The position numbers were made by a program, and so were the translations under genes. 64,000 bases of DNA from NCBI GenBank assembly GCA_000342265.1, contig CP004348.1, positions 1,302,001-1,366,000 of the forward strand, read 5' to 3'. This document shows positions 46,970-56,519 of this stretch, in pieces. A model generated the notes under the pieces. That model searched no databases and had not been told where the DNA came from. It saw only the letters and a program-made list of their open reading frames with translations. Source of the stretch: a beta proteobacterium CB. Lineage in GTDB: Bacteria; Pseudomonadota; Gammaproteobacteria; Burkholderiales; Burkholderiaceae. Position 1 is the stretch's first letter; each line of letters begins with the position of its first letter.

Positions 46970-47839
46970 ATGATTGATGAGCTCATTCGTCGGTCGATAC
47001 GAGAAATGGTGGGCGGCGACGGTCCGCCAGTCGCATTTCTCGAACCAGCTGGTGACAGGGGCTTGTTCGGCCCCGAATCTATAGCCTGGAAGGTGCATGC
47101 AGATTTTATTTCCATGATGATCGGCGGCATTAGCTCATTAGTGCTTCAAGCTCTGCACCCTAAGGCGCTTGCTGGAGTATGGGATCACTCTAGCTTCAGA
47201 GAAGATCTCAAAGGCAGACTAGGAAGAACTGCATTTTTCATTGCTGCAACCACTTATGGCTCAAATGAGATGGCGAGTAATGCCATTCATCGCGTTAATC
47301 AGATCCACAAAAAGGTTACTGGATTGGATGAATTTAACGAACCTTACAGGGCTGATGATCCCAATCTACTTGCCTGGGTTCATCTGACAGAAACCCGTAG
47401 CTTTATGCGTTCCTATGAGTCATACCGAAGTGAATCTCTCCAATCACAATCAAAAGATCAGTATTTTTTAGAAATGAAAATGCTTGGTGAAAAGTTGGGA
47501 GCCATTGATCTTCCAGATACCTATGCCGGTACTGAGCGTGCGATCAAACAATACATCCCGGAACTTCACTATGGAGACAGAGCAAAAAACATCATTGGGA
47601 TGCTAGACAATTTTCCAAGCAATCTTAGCGCCAAGCCTTTTGTAAAGATGATCAGTCGCGCAGGATTTCTTAATCTGCCAAATTGGGTTTACCCCATCAT
47701 TGATCGCCCAGAACCAAGTCGACTGGAGCGATTGGCAATGAGCTCTGCCATTCGACTCATGGCGATACCAGTTAGAGAAGCGCTCAACGATGGCGTAGCT
47801 GCTCACTCTCTGCGCAGAGTGTACGGATCCCCCAAATAA
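46970..47839 (+). CDS. DUF2236 / MpaB-family oxygenase-like protein
   Basis: I start at ATG 46970 (MIDELIRRSIREMVGGDGPP) since an earlier in-frame ATG lies inside the LON-domain gene. The 289-residue protein has the family's helical core with SSLVLQALHPKALAGVWDHS, TTYGSNEMASNAIHRVN and LLAWVHLTETRSFMRSY, where histidines may bind haem as in latex-clearing protein. Substrate unknown. Confidence 0.82.
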   Translation: MIDELIRRSIREMVGGDGPPVAFLEPAGDRGLFGPESIAWKVHADFISMMIGGISSLVLQALHPKALAGVWDHSSFREDLKGRLGRTAFFIAATTYGSNEMASNAIHRVNQIHKKVTGLDEFNEPYRADDPNLLAWVHLTETRSFMRSYESYRSESLQSQSKDQYFLEMKMLGEKLGAIDLPDTYAGTERAIKQYIPELHYGDRAKNIIGMLDNFPSNLSAKPFVKMISRAGFLNLPNWVYPIIDRPEPSRLERLAMSSAIRLMAIPVREALNDGVAAHSLRRVYGSPK

Positions 47840-47849
47840 AGAGGAAACC

Positions 47850-48227
47850 ATGATTACTAATTATCTTATTTCTAGCATGGTGGGAATCATGCTGTTCTTT
47901 ACCGTTGTGGTGGCGCCAACTGTATTTAAGGTGCTTCCTCTTGAGTGGTCTAGTAAATACGTTAGGAACTTCTTCCCAAAATACTATGCCAGTCTTGGAC
48001 TCATTACATTGGTGGCCGCATTTACCGAACAAAATTCTGTAAGCAGGCTTTACCTTCTTGCATGTGCAATTTTGTTCGCCTTCACCTTATTTTTTCTCAC
48101 AGGAAAAATTAATGCCGCAAAAGATGCAGGGAGAGAGAAACAGTTCCACATACTGCACGGCTTAAGCGTCTTTATTAATATCGTCCAACTCTGTATTTTT
48201 ATTTACTTGCTAACTAAAACACTATGA
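47850..48227 (+). CDS. DUF4149 family membrane protein
   Basis: The 125-residue protein has four predicted helices and the family features FFTVVVAPTVFKVLP and NFFPKYYASLGLI. A GAGGAAACC ribosome binding site precedes the ATG. It overlaps the next gene by four bases (ATGA). Function unknown. Confidence 0.78.
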   Translation: MITNYLISSMVGIMLFFTVVVAPTVFKVLPLEWSSKYVRNFFPKYYASLGLITLVAAFTEQNSVSRLYLLACAILFAFTLFFLTGKINAAKDAGREKQFHILHGLSVFINIVQLCIFIYLLTKTL

Positions 48228-48556
48228 AACGATCTAAGAACAAAGTGATTGCTGGCCTATTTTCCCTGGCAACCCTATCAGCGCAAGCGCAAGACGCCAA
48301 TCAGGACAAGTTCACTCAGAGCTACAAAGAAGCATGCACAAAGCAGCAAGTCCAGTTGCATGCGAAATTGAAAGAGATGTCGGCTGAATCTTTTGGAGAA
48401 TACTGCGATTGCACTGCACGCCAACTTTTAAGGAATCTTAATCCAGCCCAAATCACAGAACTCACCCAAAGCAAAGCTCGTCCTACCTGGCTAAAGGCGG
48501 CAGAACAGTCAGCCAGTAAAGTTTGTATTAAAGAGGGTTCGGGGATTCGGGTTTAG
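48224..48556 (+). CDS. Small exported cysteine-containing protein, function unknown
   Basis: The 110-residue protein has a signal peptide cleaved near SAQAQDAN (about residue 22) and four cysteines (EACTKQQ, YCDCTARQ, KVCIKEG) likely forming two disulfides in the periplasm. Its overlap with the DUF4149 gene implies coupled translation. Not recognised. Its last 29 bases overlap a convergent small gene. Confidence 0.65.
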   Translation: MKRSKNKVIAGLFSLATLSAQAQDANQDKFTQSYKEACTKQQVQLHAKLKEMSAESFGEYCDCTARQLLRNLNPAQITELTQSKARPTWLKAAEQSASKVCIKEGSGIRV

Positions 48557-48719
48557 GAGCATCAACTCCAGAATCCAGGTTGGTAGCTTGAGTTTTTGCT
48601 GACATTAAAGGAGGCGCGCTCATTTTCTCGCCATCCCATACTTGGCCACACCAACATTCTCCCGACTCATTGATGATGCAAACGCCTGAGCCACAGCAAC
48701 GCTTATCTGGTGGTTTCAT
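48528..48719 (-). CDS. Small cysteine-rich protein of 63 residues
   Basis: The first half reads KPPDKRCCGSGVCIINESGE then CWCGQVWDGEK, with five cysteines suggesting metal binding; the second half is Pro/Ser/Ala-rich and probably disordered. AGGGTG four bases before the ATG gives a fair ribosome binding site. The CCGSGVC start recalls short oxidoreductase-like motifs, but I do not assign a family. It converges with and overlaps the preceding gene. Confidence 0.5.
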   Translation of the reverse strand: MKPPDKRCCGSGVCIINESGECWCGQVWDGEKMSAPPLMSAKTQATNLDSGVDAPKPESPNPL

Positions 48720-48811
48720 GATTCACCCTTTGATTCTGAACAATTCATAATGAGTTCTATTCTAGAGTTTTTATTGAAATAGCGTACTCACCCCAGCCAG
48801 ACTCACGAACC

Positions 48812-49429
48812 ATGCAAAACCAGTTATTCGATTGCCAAGACGCCGCAGAACCTATAGTCATATTGGCAAAAGATGGGCGAGCTGAATATATCAATCATTT
48901 TTACGATGCAGAAGTCTCTGACAGCCTGTTTACAAATGTATTGGGCTCACTTACCTGGGAATCAGATCAAATCTTCATGTTTGGCAGATTGGTGACGACT
49001 GCAAGAAAAGTTGCCTGGGTGGGTGATCCCGATTGCCTCTACACATACTCTGGGGTTCAAAAAATACCCCAGGTCTGGACCAAAGAGTTATTACAAATGA
49101 AGCACAAGCTTGAACAATTAACTGGGCACACCTATAACTCTTGCTTACTTAACTTGTATCACACTGGTGATGAAGGCATGGGGTGGCATAGTGATAACGA
49201 GAAAGAGTTGGATAGCACGACCCCCATCGCATCAGTCAGCTTAGGTGCGAGACGTAAATTTGCATTTCGCCATAAGCAGGATAAAACCACAAGCTCAATA
49301 TTTCTTGAGCATGGCAGCCTACTCATCATGCATCCACCCATTCAAGAACATTGGCATCACAGCCTTCTCAAGACAAAGACTATTACAAGCCCCAGAATTA
49401 ATCTAACCTTTCGAAAAATACTTTCCTGA
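48812..49429 (+). CDS. AlkB-like 2-oxoglutarate/Fe(II) dioxygenase
   Basis: The 205-residue protein has the iron ligands HxD in MGWHSDNEKEL, a distal His in EHWHHSLLKT and the 2-oxoglutarate arginine in RINLTFRKI; PQVWTKELLQMKHKLEQLTG and NSCLLNLYHTGDEGMGWH match AlkB homologues of the ALKBH2/3 type. It likely repairs alkylated DNA or RNA. Two bases separate it from the next flavoprotein gene. Confidence 0.9.
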   Translation: MQNQLFDCQDAAEPIVILAKDGRAEYINHFYDAEVSDSLFTNVLGSLTWESDQIFMFGRLVTTARKVAWVGDPDCLYTYSGVQKIPQVWTKELLQMKHKLEQLTGHTYNSCLLNLYHTGDEGMGWHSDNEKELDSTTPIASVSLGARRKFAFRHKQDKTTSSIFLEHGSLLIMHPPIQEHWHHSLLKTKTITSPRINLTFRKILS

Positions 49430-49431
49430 AT

Positions 49432-50427
49432 ATGAATACCAATAGAGCAATTAAGAAAGTGGCAATGATTGGCGCAGGGATAGCAGGCCTCTCTTGTGCG
49501 CAAGAGCTTCAGTCATACGGCATTACAGTAGATATCTTTGAGAAGAGTCGGGGACCTAGCGGGCGGATGAGTACCCGTCGAAGTGAAGAGTGGTCAACTG
49601 ACCATGGCGCGCAATACTTTACCGCCAGAGATCCCCGTTTTGCACAGGAAGTGCAGCGTTGGATTCAGGCTAGTGCTGCTGCTGTCTGGAACCCTAGGCT
49701 TAGGGTGTATGAGTCCAAGACATGGCGTGAAAGTAACTCACAAGAAATCCGCTATGTGGGCACCCCCAATATGAACTCACCAGGGAAGTATCTTGCTAAG
49801 GGGCTATCAATTCAATATGAGAGAACCATCTCACAGCTAGAGCGAAAAGATGGCAAATGGAATCTAAAGTGCCTTGAGATTGGCGAGATTACAGCGTCAT
49901 ATGATTTTGTCGTTTTAGCCATACCAGCACCTCAAGCAAGCGCTTTGCTGAAAGACCTTGATACGCGAGCTAGCCATATCACCTCCTCAGCCCAAATGAA
50001 GGCTTGCTGGACCATGATGGCGCATCTTCCAAATCAAACAAGAGCAGATTTTGATGCCGCCTTTATCAATCAAGAAATCATTAGCTGGATTTGTCAAAAT
50101 GGATCAAAGCCAATGCGCCAGGGCAATATGTGGACCATCCATGGAAATCCAGCGTGGAGCCAAGACAATGTTGAATTAAGCAAAGAGGATGCTCAAGACC
50201 AGATGGTGAAATGCCTGACAAGTCTTGGGTTTAACTGCCACGATGCCGAAATCAGCATGCACCGCTGGCGGTACGCAAGTGGCGGACTAGAAGATGCAAT
50301 CGGGTTTTTTACACTGCCAGATATTGGCCTAGGACTTTGTGGGGACTGGCTCAATGGTGGCAGAGTCGAAGGTGCCTGGTTAAGCGGCCATGAGCTGGCT
50401 TTAACACTAAAACAAATGTCGAGCTAA
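49432..50427 (+). CDS. Renalase-like FAD/NAD(P)-dependent oxidoreductase
   Basis: The 331-residue protein has the dinucleotide fold MIGAGIAGLSCAQEL, the FAD motif GPSGRMSTRR and DHGAQYFTARDPRFAQ, as in the COG3380 renalase-like group. Bacterial renalases oxidise isomeric dihydropyridine forms of NAD(P)H, a repair role; whether this member does so is inferred. Confidence 0.85.
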   Translation: MNTNRAIKKVAMIGAGIAGLSCAQELQSYGITVDIFEKSRGPSGRMSTRRSEEWSTDHGAQYFTARDPRFAQEVQRWIQASAAAVWNPRLRVYESKTWRESNSQEIRYVGTPNMNSPGKYLAKGLSIQYERTISQLERKDGKWNLKCLEIGEITASYDFVVLAIPAPQASALLKDLDTRASHITSSAQMKACWTMMAHLPNQTRADFDAAFINQEIISWICQNGSKPMRQGNMWTIHGNPAWSQDNVELSKEDAQDQMVKCLTSLGFNCHDAEISMHRWRYASGGLEDAIGFFTLPDIGLGLCGDWLNGGRVEGAWLSGHELALTLKQMSS

Positions 50428-50428
50428 A

Positions 50429-50887
50429 TTAATTCCAGCGCGCCATTGCAGCATCATCAGTCACGCGAGCATCCACCCACTTACTACCCTCTGGAGTATC
50501 TTCCTTCTTCCAAAAGGGCGCTGCTGTTTTTAAGTAGTCCATGATGAACTCACAAGCAGCAAATGCTTCACCTCGGTGGGCGCTAGTAACTGCTACAAGG
50601 ACAATTTGATCTTCAGGCAGAAGCGGTCCTACTCGATGGATGACTAAGGTCTTATAAAGATCCCAGCGGCTCCTAGCTTGCTTGATGATTACCTCTAGGG
50701 ATTTTTCTGTCATGCCAGGATAGTGCTCTAGCGTCATACCCTTAACCTGACTGCCGTCATTCATATCCCGGACGGTGCCCACAAAAGTCACCACCGCACC
50801 CACACGGGGATCATCCTTACGAAGCGCCTTCACTTCACTCGTGAGATCAAAGTCTTGCTCTTGAATACGAATGAAATCGTGCTGCAT
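50429..50887 (-). CDS. moaE: Molybdopterin synthase large subunit MoaE
   Basis: The 152-residue protein converts precursor Z to molybdopterin with MoaD. Visible: VGAVVTFVGTVRDMNDG, LEHYPGMTEKSLE, SAHRGEAFAACEFIMDYLK and the catalytic lysines in APFWKKED. The start at 50887 (MQHDFIRIQEQDFD) is chosen because the open frame's upstream part overlaps moaD. One base separates the two genes. Confidence 0.95.
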   Translation of the reverse strand: MQHDFIRIQEQDFDLTSEVKALRKDDPRVGAVVTFVGTVRDMNDGSQVKGMTLEHYPGMTEKSLEVIIKQARSRWDLYKTLVIHRVGPLLPEDQIVLVAVTSAHRGEAFAACEFIMDYLKTAAPFWKKEDTPEGSKWVDARVTDDAAMARWN

Positions 50888-50888
50888 C

Positions 50889-51146
50889 TTAACCGCCCGT
50901 AACCGGAGGAAAGAAAGCCACTTCAGCACCCTCTACCAGCGGAGTAGCGTCGCTCACCATCTCTTGATTTAAGGCGCAACGAATCACCCTACTGCTTGCC
51001 AATACCTCAGCCCAAGGATTTCCTCGTTGGGCAAGGTAGCTTCTTAAATCTGCAATGGTTTTCACTTCTGCTGGCGCAGTAATGCTCTCACTGGAAAGCC
51101 CAAGACTTTCTCTTAAAGAGGCGAAGAATCGCAATTCCAGTTTCAT
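50889..51146 (-). CDS. moaD: Molybdopterin synthase small subunit MoaD
   Basis: The 85-residue ubiquitin-like protein ends in VTGG, the double glycine that carries the thiocarboxylate sulfur. It lies between moeA (18 bases upstream) and moaE. Confidence 0.95.
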   Translation of the reverse strand: MKLELRFFASLRESLGLSSESITAPAEVKTIADLRSYLAQRGNPWAEVLASSRVIRCALNQEMVSDATPLVEGAEVAFFPPVTGG

Positions 51147-51164
51147 ATCAGAATCGTAATACGA

Positions 51165-52406
51165 TTAGGAGAGGAGCGCACTAAATGGAATGTACTTCAC
51201 TATATCGCCAGACTGAAATACTTGGCCCGGCGGACAATCCACTAAGCCATCACCCCAAGAAGCGCTTGTAAGCACACCGGAGCTTTGGTTGGGGAATAGA
51301 TCCAATCCACCCTGCGAATTAATCTTGACGCGCAGAAACTCATTGCGACGATCGCCCTTGAGCCAATCAAAGTCAGCTCGCATTGGGTAAGACTGTGGCA
51401 TGCCTGTATCTCGCCCTTGTAACCTCAGAATAAATGGACGAACAAATAGGAGAAATGTCACAAAACTAGAAACTGGATTTCCGGGGAGTCCAATAAACCA
51501 AGTTTCCCCATCCTGGTTCTCACTTGACTTGCGCACGGCACCAAAAGCCAAAGGCTTACCAGGTTTAATGGCAATCTGCCAGAGATCTAATCTACCTTCA
51601 GCAGTGACTGCTGGCTTGATGTGATCCTCTTCGCCAACAGATACGCCACCAGAAGTAATGATCAGATCATGATCTTTACTGGCCTTGCGAAGCGTTTCTC
51701 TAGTGGCCTCAAGACTATCGGGAACGATTCCAAAGTCTGTAGCGTCACATCCTAAAGATTTAATACATGCTAATAAGGTGTCGCGATTGGAGTTGTAGAT
51801 GCCGCCTGGTTTGAGCGGCTCGCCTGGCAGAGACAGTTCGTCACCAGTGAAAAATGCAGCAACTCTCACCTTGCGCTTTACGTTTAAGTGAGTGAGGCCA
51901 GCAGAAGCTGCAACACCTAATTCCTGTGGCCGCAGAAAAGTACCTGCAGTAAGGGCTGTTTTGCCTGCAGTCAGGTCTTCACCTCTTCGACGAATCCATT
52001 GACCTGATGTTGGGGCAATATTGACCTGCACTTGATCGGTTGAGTCCTCTGGAACAGCGCAATCCTCTTGCATGACAACCGCATCAGCACCCGGAGGAAC
52101 TGGGGCACCGGTAAAGATTCTGGCGGCAGTGCCGGGCTCCAATTGAGTGCCCATAGATCCCGCTGGAATACGTTGTGCAATCTTGAGCGTGCTTCCAGAG
52201 ACTTGGGTATCAGCTGTGCGCACTGCATAACCATCCATGGAGGTGTTATCGAGTGGAGGCACATCTACTAAGCTATTAACGTTTTCCGCAAGCACACGGC
52301 CGAGAGCAGCCTGCATGGCAACCGTTTCACTCTCACCTACAGCTTTTGCATTTGACAGCAGGTGATCTAAAGCCTGCTGAGCAGTCAACATCGGAGGCTT
52401 AGTCAT
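51165..52406 (-). CDS. moeA: Molybdopterin molybdenumtransferase MoeA
   Basis: The 413-residue protein inserts molybdate into adenylated molybdopterin. Motifs: PPLDNTSMDGYAVRTAD, GAPVPPGADAVVMQED, the MoaB-like ITSGGVSVGEEDHIKP and GLPGNPVSSFVTF. It follows thrC by 15 bases in an alaA-hom-thrC-moeA-moaD-moaE run common in betaproteobacteria. Confidence 0.95.
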   Translation of the reverse strand: MTKPPMLTAQQALDHLLSNAKAVGESETVAMQAALGRVLAENVNSLVDVPPLDNTSMDGYAVRTADTQVSGSTLKIAQRIPAGSMGTQLEPGTAARIFTGAPVPPGADAVVMQEDCAVPEDSTDQVQVNIAPTSGQWIRRRGEDLTAGKTALTAGTFLRPQELGVAASAGLTHLNVKRKVRVAAFFTGDELSLPGEPLKPGGIYNSNRDTLLACIKSLGCDATDFGIVPDSLEATRETLRKASKDHDLIITSGGVSVGEEDHIKPAVTAEGRLDLWQIAIKPGKPLAFGAVRKSSENQDGETWFIGLPGNPVSSFVTFLLFVRPFILRLQGRDTGMPQSYPMRADFDWLKGDRRNEFLRVKINSQGGLDLFPNQSSGVLTSASWGDGLVDCPPGQVFQSGDIVKYIPFSALLS

Positions 52407-52421
52407 AGCACTTTTTCTGAG

Positions 52422-53864
52422 TTAATTAACGTGGGCAGTGATGAAGTTTTTAACTTGATTGACATCAGCATCGATATTTTCAACGCGCTGTGGCTTTGAC
52501 TTGATATCCTTAAATGCTGCTGGGCACTCTGCAGGGCGTCCCAACGCCACCTCAATTGTTTCTTCGAACTTAATGGGTAAAGCAGTTTCCAAAACAATCA
52601 TTGGAATGCCTGCTTCTAAGTGCTCACGCGCCACCTTCACACCATCTGCTGTATGCGTATCAATCATCACACCATACTGTGAATCGACATTGCGAATCGT
52701 ATCTAAGCGGTTTTGATGATTGCTGCGACCGGATTGAAATCCATACTTCGCAATATCTTTAAAGACAGCGTCTTTAGAAATATCAAAGCCACCCGCTTCG
52801 TCTACCTGCTTGAACATGCCAGCGGTTACCTTGCCGTCCTTACCCATAAGATCAAATACAAAGCGCTCAAAGTTACTTGCCTTCGAAATGTCCATAGACG
52901 GGCTAGAAGTATGCAAAGTTTCAGCAGACTTGCGCGCACGGTAAACACCTGTACGGAAAAACTCATCGAGAACATCATTCTCATTCGTGGCAGCAATCAA
53001 ATGCGCAATTGGCAAACCCATCATGCGCGCAATGTGACCAGCACAGATATTGCCAAAGTTGCCAGAAGGCACAGTGAACGAAACTTTTTCAGAGCTTGAT
53101 TTAGTAGCCAGCAAATATCCTTGGAAGTAGTAAACCACCTGGGCAACCACGCGGCCCCAGTTAATCGAGTTCACAGTACCAATTTGGTGATTCGCTTTAA
53201 AACTGTGGTCATTACTTACCGCTTTGACAATATCTTGGCAGTCATCAAAAACGCCAGCAACCGCCAAGTTAAAAATATTAGGATCTTGCAAGGAATACAT
53301 TTGTGCAGATTGGAAAGCGCTCATCTTGCCACGTGGTGAAAGCATAAATACCTTCACACCTTCTTTGCCACGCATGGCATATTCGGCAGCACTACCAGTA
53401 TCACCAGAAGTCGCGCCCAAGATGTTGAGCTTCTGACCCTTTTTCTTTAAAGCGTATTCAAAGAGATTGCCAAGCAACTGCATCGCCATATCTTTGAATG
53501 CCAAAGTAGGCCCATTGGACAAACTGAGCAAACCAATACGTGTGCCCTGCTCCTCACCCAACCAATGCAATGGCGTGATGTCTTTAGCATTATCTTCAGC
53601 GCGGCCATTGCAATAAACTTGCTCTGTATACGTCTTGCGCAACAGGGCACGTAAATCTGCCTCAGGTATATCGTCGCAATACAAACTCAACACTTCAAAA
53701 GCGAGATCGGCATAAGACAAGCCGCGCCATGAATCCAGCTGCGCTTTAGTTACCTGCGGATACTCCGTTGGCAGGTATAAGCCACCATCTGGCGCCAATC
53801 CGCCAAGCAAGATTTCTAGAAAGGATTGCTGTGGGCTATTGCCCCGAGTTGACTGGTAACGCAT
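52422..53864 (-). CDS. thrC: Threonine synthase
   Basis: The 480-residue PLP enzyme makes threonine from O-phosphohomoserine. It has the PLP lysine in SNGPTLAFKDMAMQLLG, GATSGDTGSAAEYAM and VPSGNFGNICAGHIARMMGL. It follows hom by nine bases, completing the last steps from aspartate semialdehyde to threonine apart from homoserine kinase, which is not here. Confidence 0.96.
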   Translation of the reverse strand: MRYQSTRGNSPQQSFLEILLGGLAPDGGLYLPTEYPQVTKAQLDSWRGLSYADLAFEVLSLYCDDIPEADLRALLRKTYTEQVYCNGRAEDNAKDITPLHWLGEEQGTRIGLLSLSNGPTLAFKDMAMQLLGNLFEYALKKKGQKLNILGATSGDTGSAAEYAMRGKEGVKVFMLSPRGKMSAFQSAQMYSLQDPNIFNLAVAGVFDDCQDIVKAVSNDHSFKANHQIGTVNSINWGRVVAQVVYYFQGYLLATKSSSEKVSFTVPSGNFGNICAGHIARMMGLPIAHLIAATNENDVLDEFFRTGVYRARKSAETLHTSSPSMDISKASNFERFVFDLMGKDGKVTAGMFKQVDEAGGFDISKDAVFKDIAKYGFQSGRSNHQNRLDTIRNVDSQYGVMIDTHTADGVKVAREHLEAGIPMIVLETALPIKFEETIEVALGRPAECPAAFKDIKSKPQRVENIDADVNQVKNFITAHVN

Positions 53865-53873
53865 GTATTTATC

Positions 53874-55184
53874 TTAGGAAAGATTTTCTAAACGGATCTT
53901 CACCACTTCACCGGCAACAGTTTTCAGATTCTGAATTTCCTGAATTGCTGCCAGCATGTGCTTTTCTTTAGTCTCGTGAGTCAGTGCAACCAAATCAGTT
54001 TGGCTTTCACCTTCGTCTGCTTCTTTTTGCAAGAGTGCGTCAATGGAAATATTATGGGACGCCAAAATCTTGGTGATGTCGGCTAACACACCGGCCTGAT
54101 CTGCTACACGCAAACGCAAGTAATAACTGGTGGTGATTTCACCCATTGGCAGTACGGCGATATCGCGGACTGCATCAGGCTGGAATGCTAAATAAGGAAC
54201 GCGATTCTCGGGGCTTGCACCCAATAAGCGCGTGATATCAACCAAGTCAGCAATCACAGCAGAGGCGGTTGGCTCTGAGCCTGCACCTTTACCGTAGTAG
54301 AGCGTAGTGCCTACTGCATCACCAAACACTTGAACTGCATTCATGGCGCCTTCAACGTTTGCAATTAAACGCTTAGTCGGGATCAAGGTTGGGTGCACAC
54401 GCAACTCAACACCAGTAGCTGTCTTCTTGGCGATACCGAGCAGCTTGATGCGATAGCCTAACTGCTCAGCATACTTAATATCGATGGCATCAAGCTTGGT
54501 GATGCCTTCAACATGGGCTTTTTCAAATTGCATTGGAATACCAAATGCAATCGCACTCATGATGGTTGCTTTATGAGCAGCATCTACACCTTCAATATCA
54601 AACGTAGGATCTGCTTCTGCGTAACCTAAACGTTGCGCTTCTTTCAAGACGGTCGCAAAGTCCAAACCTTTATCGCGCATCTCAGAAAGAATGAAATTCG
54701 TTGTGCCATTGATGATGCCAGCGATCCACTCGATGCGGTTTGCAGTCAAACCTTCGCGAAGTGCTTTGATAATTGGAATACCACCAGCAACAGCCGCTTC
54801 AAACGCGACCATCACGCCCTTTTCATGGGCAGCCTTAAAAATCTCATTGCCATGTACGGCGATCAAAGCCTTATTGGCTGTGACCACATGTTTGCCAGCG
54901 GCGATTGCTTCGAGCACTAAGTCTTTGGCAATACCGTAACCGCCGATCAACTCAACAACAATATCGATTTCAGGGTTGTTAATAACAGCACGGGCATCGC
55001 TCACTACTTGGGCATGATCCTTTACCAACTCTTTAGCACGCTCTACATTGAGGTCGGCAACAGTATTAATACGAATGCCACGACCAGCACGACGAGTAAT
55101 CTCATCCTGGTTTCGCTCGAGAACAGTAAATACACCACCACCTACAGTGCCAATACCTAATAGACCAACTTGAATCGGTTTCAT
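53874..55184 (-). CDS. hom: Homoserine dehydrogenase with ACT domain
   Basis: The 436-residue protein reduces aspartate semialdehyde to homoserine. It has the NAD(P) fold LLGIGTVGGGVFTVLER, KHVVTANKALIAVHG, the catalytic GIINGTTNFILSEM and DIEGVDAAHKATIM, and a C-terminal ACT domain from about residue 355 for threonine feedback. It overlaps the aminotransferase gene by four bases. Confidence 0.96.
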   Translation of the reverse strand: MKPIQVGLLGIGTVGGGVFTVLERNQDEITRRAGRGIRINTVADLNVERAKELVKDHAQVVSDARAVINNPEIDIVVELIGGYGIAKDLVLEAIAAGKHVVTANKALIAVHGNEIFKAAHEKGVMVAFEAAVAGGIPIIKALREGLTANRIEWIAGIINGTTNFILSEMRDKGLDFATVLKEAQRLGYAEADPTFDIEGVDAAHKATIMSAIAFGIPMQFEKAHVEGITKLDAIDIKYAEQLGYRIKLLGIAKKTATGVELRVHPTLIPTKRLIANVEGAMNAVQVFGDAVGTTLYYGKGAGSEPTASAVIADLVDITRLLGASPENRVPYLAFQPDAVRDIAVLPMGEITTSYYLRLRVADQAGVLADITKILASHNISIDALLQKEADEGESQTDLVALTHETKEKHMLAAIQEIQNLKTVAGEVVKIRLENLS

Positions 55185-56440
55185 GATGCCTTTGTTGCTG
55201 TTGAGTTAGCCGCTTTACGACTATGTTTTTGACGATAACGTTCAAGAAAACGCGCAAGACGGCTAATAGCCTCTTTAAGCACATCCTCATGAGGTAAGAA
55301 CACTACACGGAAGTGGTCTGGCTTGCCCCAGTTAAAACCGGAGCCTTGCACCAACAACACTTTTTCTTCTTTCAAAAGATCAGCTACAAATTGCTGATCA
55401 TCTTCGATCGGATACATCTCGGAATCGAGTTTTGGAAATAAGTACAAGGCGGACTTTGGCTTAACGCAAGTTACACCAGGGATCTCAGTAATGAGTTTCC
55501 AAGCGAGATCGCGTTGCTTGGCCAATCGACCACCCTCATTGACCAAATCATTAATACTTTGGTAGCCGCCCAAAGCAGTTTGAATAGCGTACTGGCCTGG
55601 CACATTGGCACACAGGCGCATTGAGGACAGCATATTGAGACCTTCGATGTAATCGCGAATCATCTCTTTATCCCCAGAAACCACCATCCAGCCAGCACGG
55701 TAGCCGCAAGAGCGGTAGTTTTTGGATAAACCGTTAAAGGTGATAGTGACTACATCAGTGGACAAGGATGCCAAGGAGATGTGCTTCTCTTTGTCGTACA
55801 ACATCTTGTCATAAATCTCATCTGCAAACAGGATCAATCCATGCTCACGAGCGATGGATGTTAACTCTGTAAGCACCTCTTTGGAGTAAATGGCGCCCGT
55901 TGGATTATTGGGGTTGATCACCACAATTGCTTTAGTGCGAGGCGTAATCTTTTTACGCAAATCTGCTAAATCGGGTGCCCAATCTTTAGACTCGTCACAG
56001 AGGTAATGGACGGGAGTACCGCCAGACAGGCTGACGGCAGCTGTCCATAACGGGTAGTCTGGTGCTGGCACCAAGACTTCATCACCGTTATTGAGCAATG
56101 CGTTCATTGCCAATACGATCAACTCAGAAACACCATTACCAGTGTAGATATCATCCAAGGTAACGCCCTGAATGCCTTTTTCTTGGCAATACTGCATGAT
56201 GGCCTTACGAGCCGCAAAAATTCCCTTCGAATCGGAGTACGCTGAGGCATTACCCAAATTACGAATCATGTCCAACTGAATCTCTTCTGGAGGATCAAAG
56301 CCAAAAACACCCACATTACCGATGTTTAGCTTGATAATTTTGTGACCCTCTTCCTCCATGCGCTGAGCGAGCTCCAGCACGGGTCCACGAATGTCATAGC
56401 AGACGTGATTGAGTTTTTCGGACTTTAGGATCGGTTTCAC
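55181..56440 (-). CDS. alaA: Alanine-type PLP aminotransferase (AlaA-like)
   Basis: The 419-residue class I/II aminotransferase has GNGVSELIVLAMNALLNNGD, INPNNPTGAIYSKE, the PLP lysine region FNGLSKNYRSCGYRAGW and RVVFLPHEDVLKEAI. This pattern belongs to the AlaA group, which makes alanine from pyruvate and glutamate. It heads the hom-thrC-moeA-moaD-moaE transcript; its place before hom is conserved in related bacteria. The last 15 residues are basic. Confidence 0.88.
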   Translation of the reverse strand: MKPILKSEKLNHVCYDIRGPVLELAQRMEEEGHKIIKLNIGNVGVFGFDPPEEIQLDMIRNLGNASAYSDSKGIFAARKAIMQYCQEKGIQGVTLDDIYTGNGVSELIVLAMNALLNNGDEVLVPAPDYPLWTAAVSLSGGTPVHYLCDESKDWAPDLADLRKKITPRTKAIVVINPNNPTGAIYSKEVLTELTSIAREHGLILFADEIYDKMLYDKEKHISLASLSTDVVTITFNGLSKNYRSCGYRAGWMVVSGDKEMIRDYIEGLNMLSSMRLCANVPGQYAIQTALGGYQSINDLVNEGGRLAKQRDLAWKLITEIPGVTCVKPKSALYLFPKLDSEMYPIEDDQQFVADLLKEEKVLLVQGSGFNWGKPDHFRVVFLPHEDVLKEAISRLARFLERYRQKHSRKAANSTATKAS

Positions 56441-56519
56441 AATAAATTAAAGGGTAAGTTCTTGAAAACTAGGAAAAAACAGCTAGCTATAATCCTCACA
56501 ATTATGACAGAGAGTCCAC

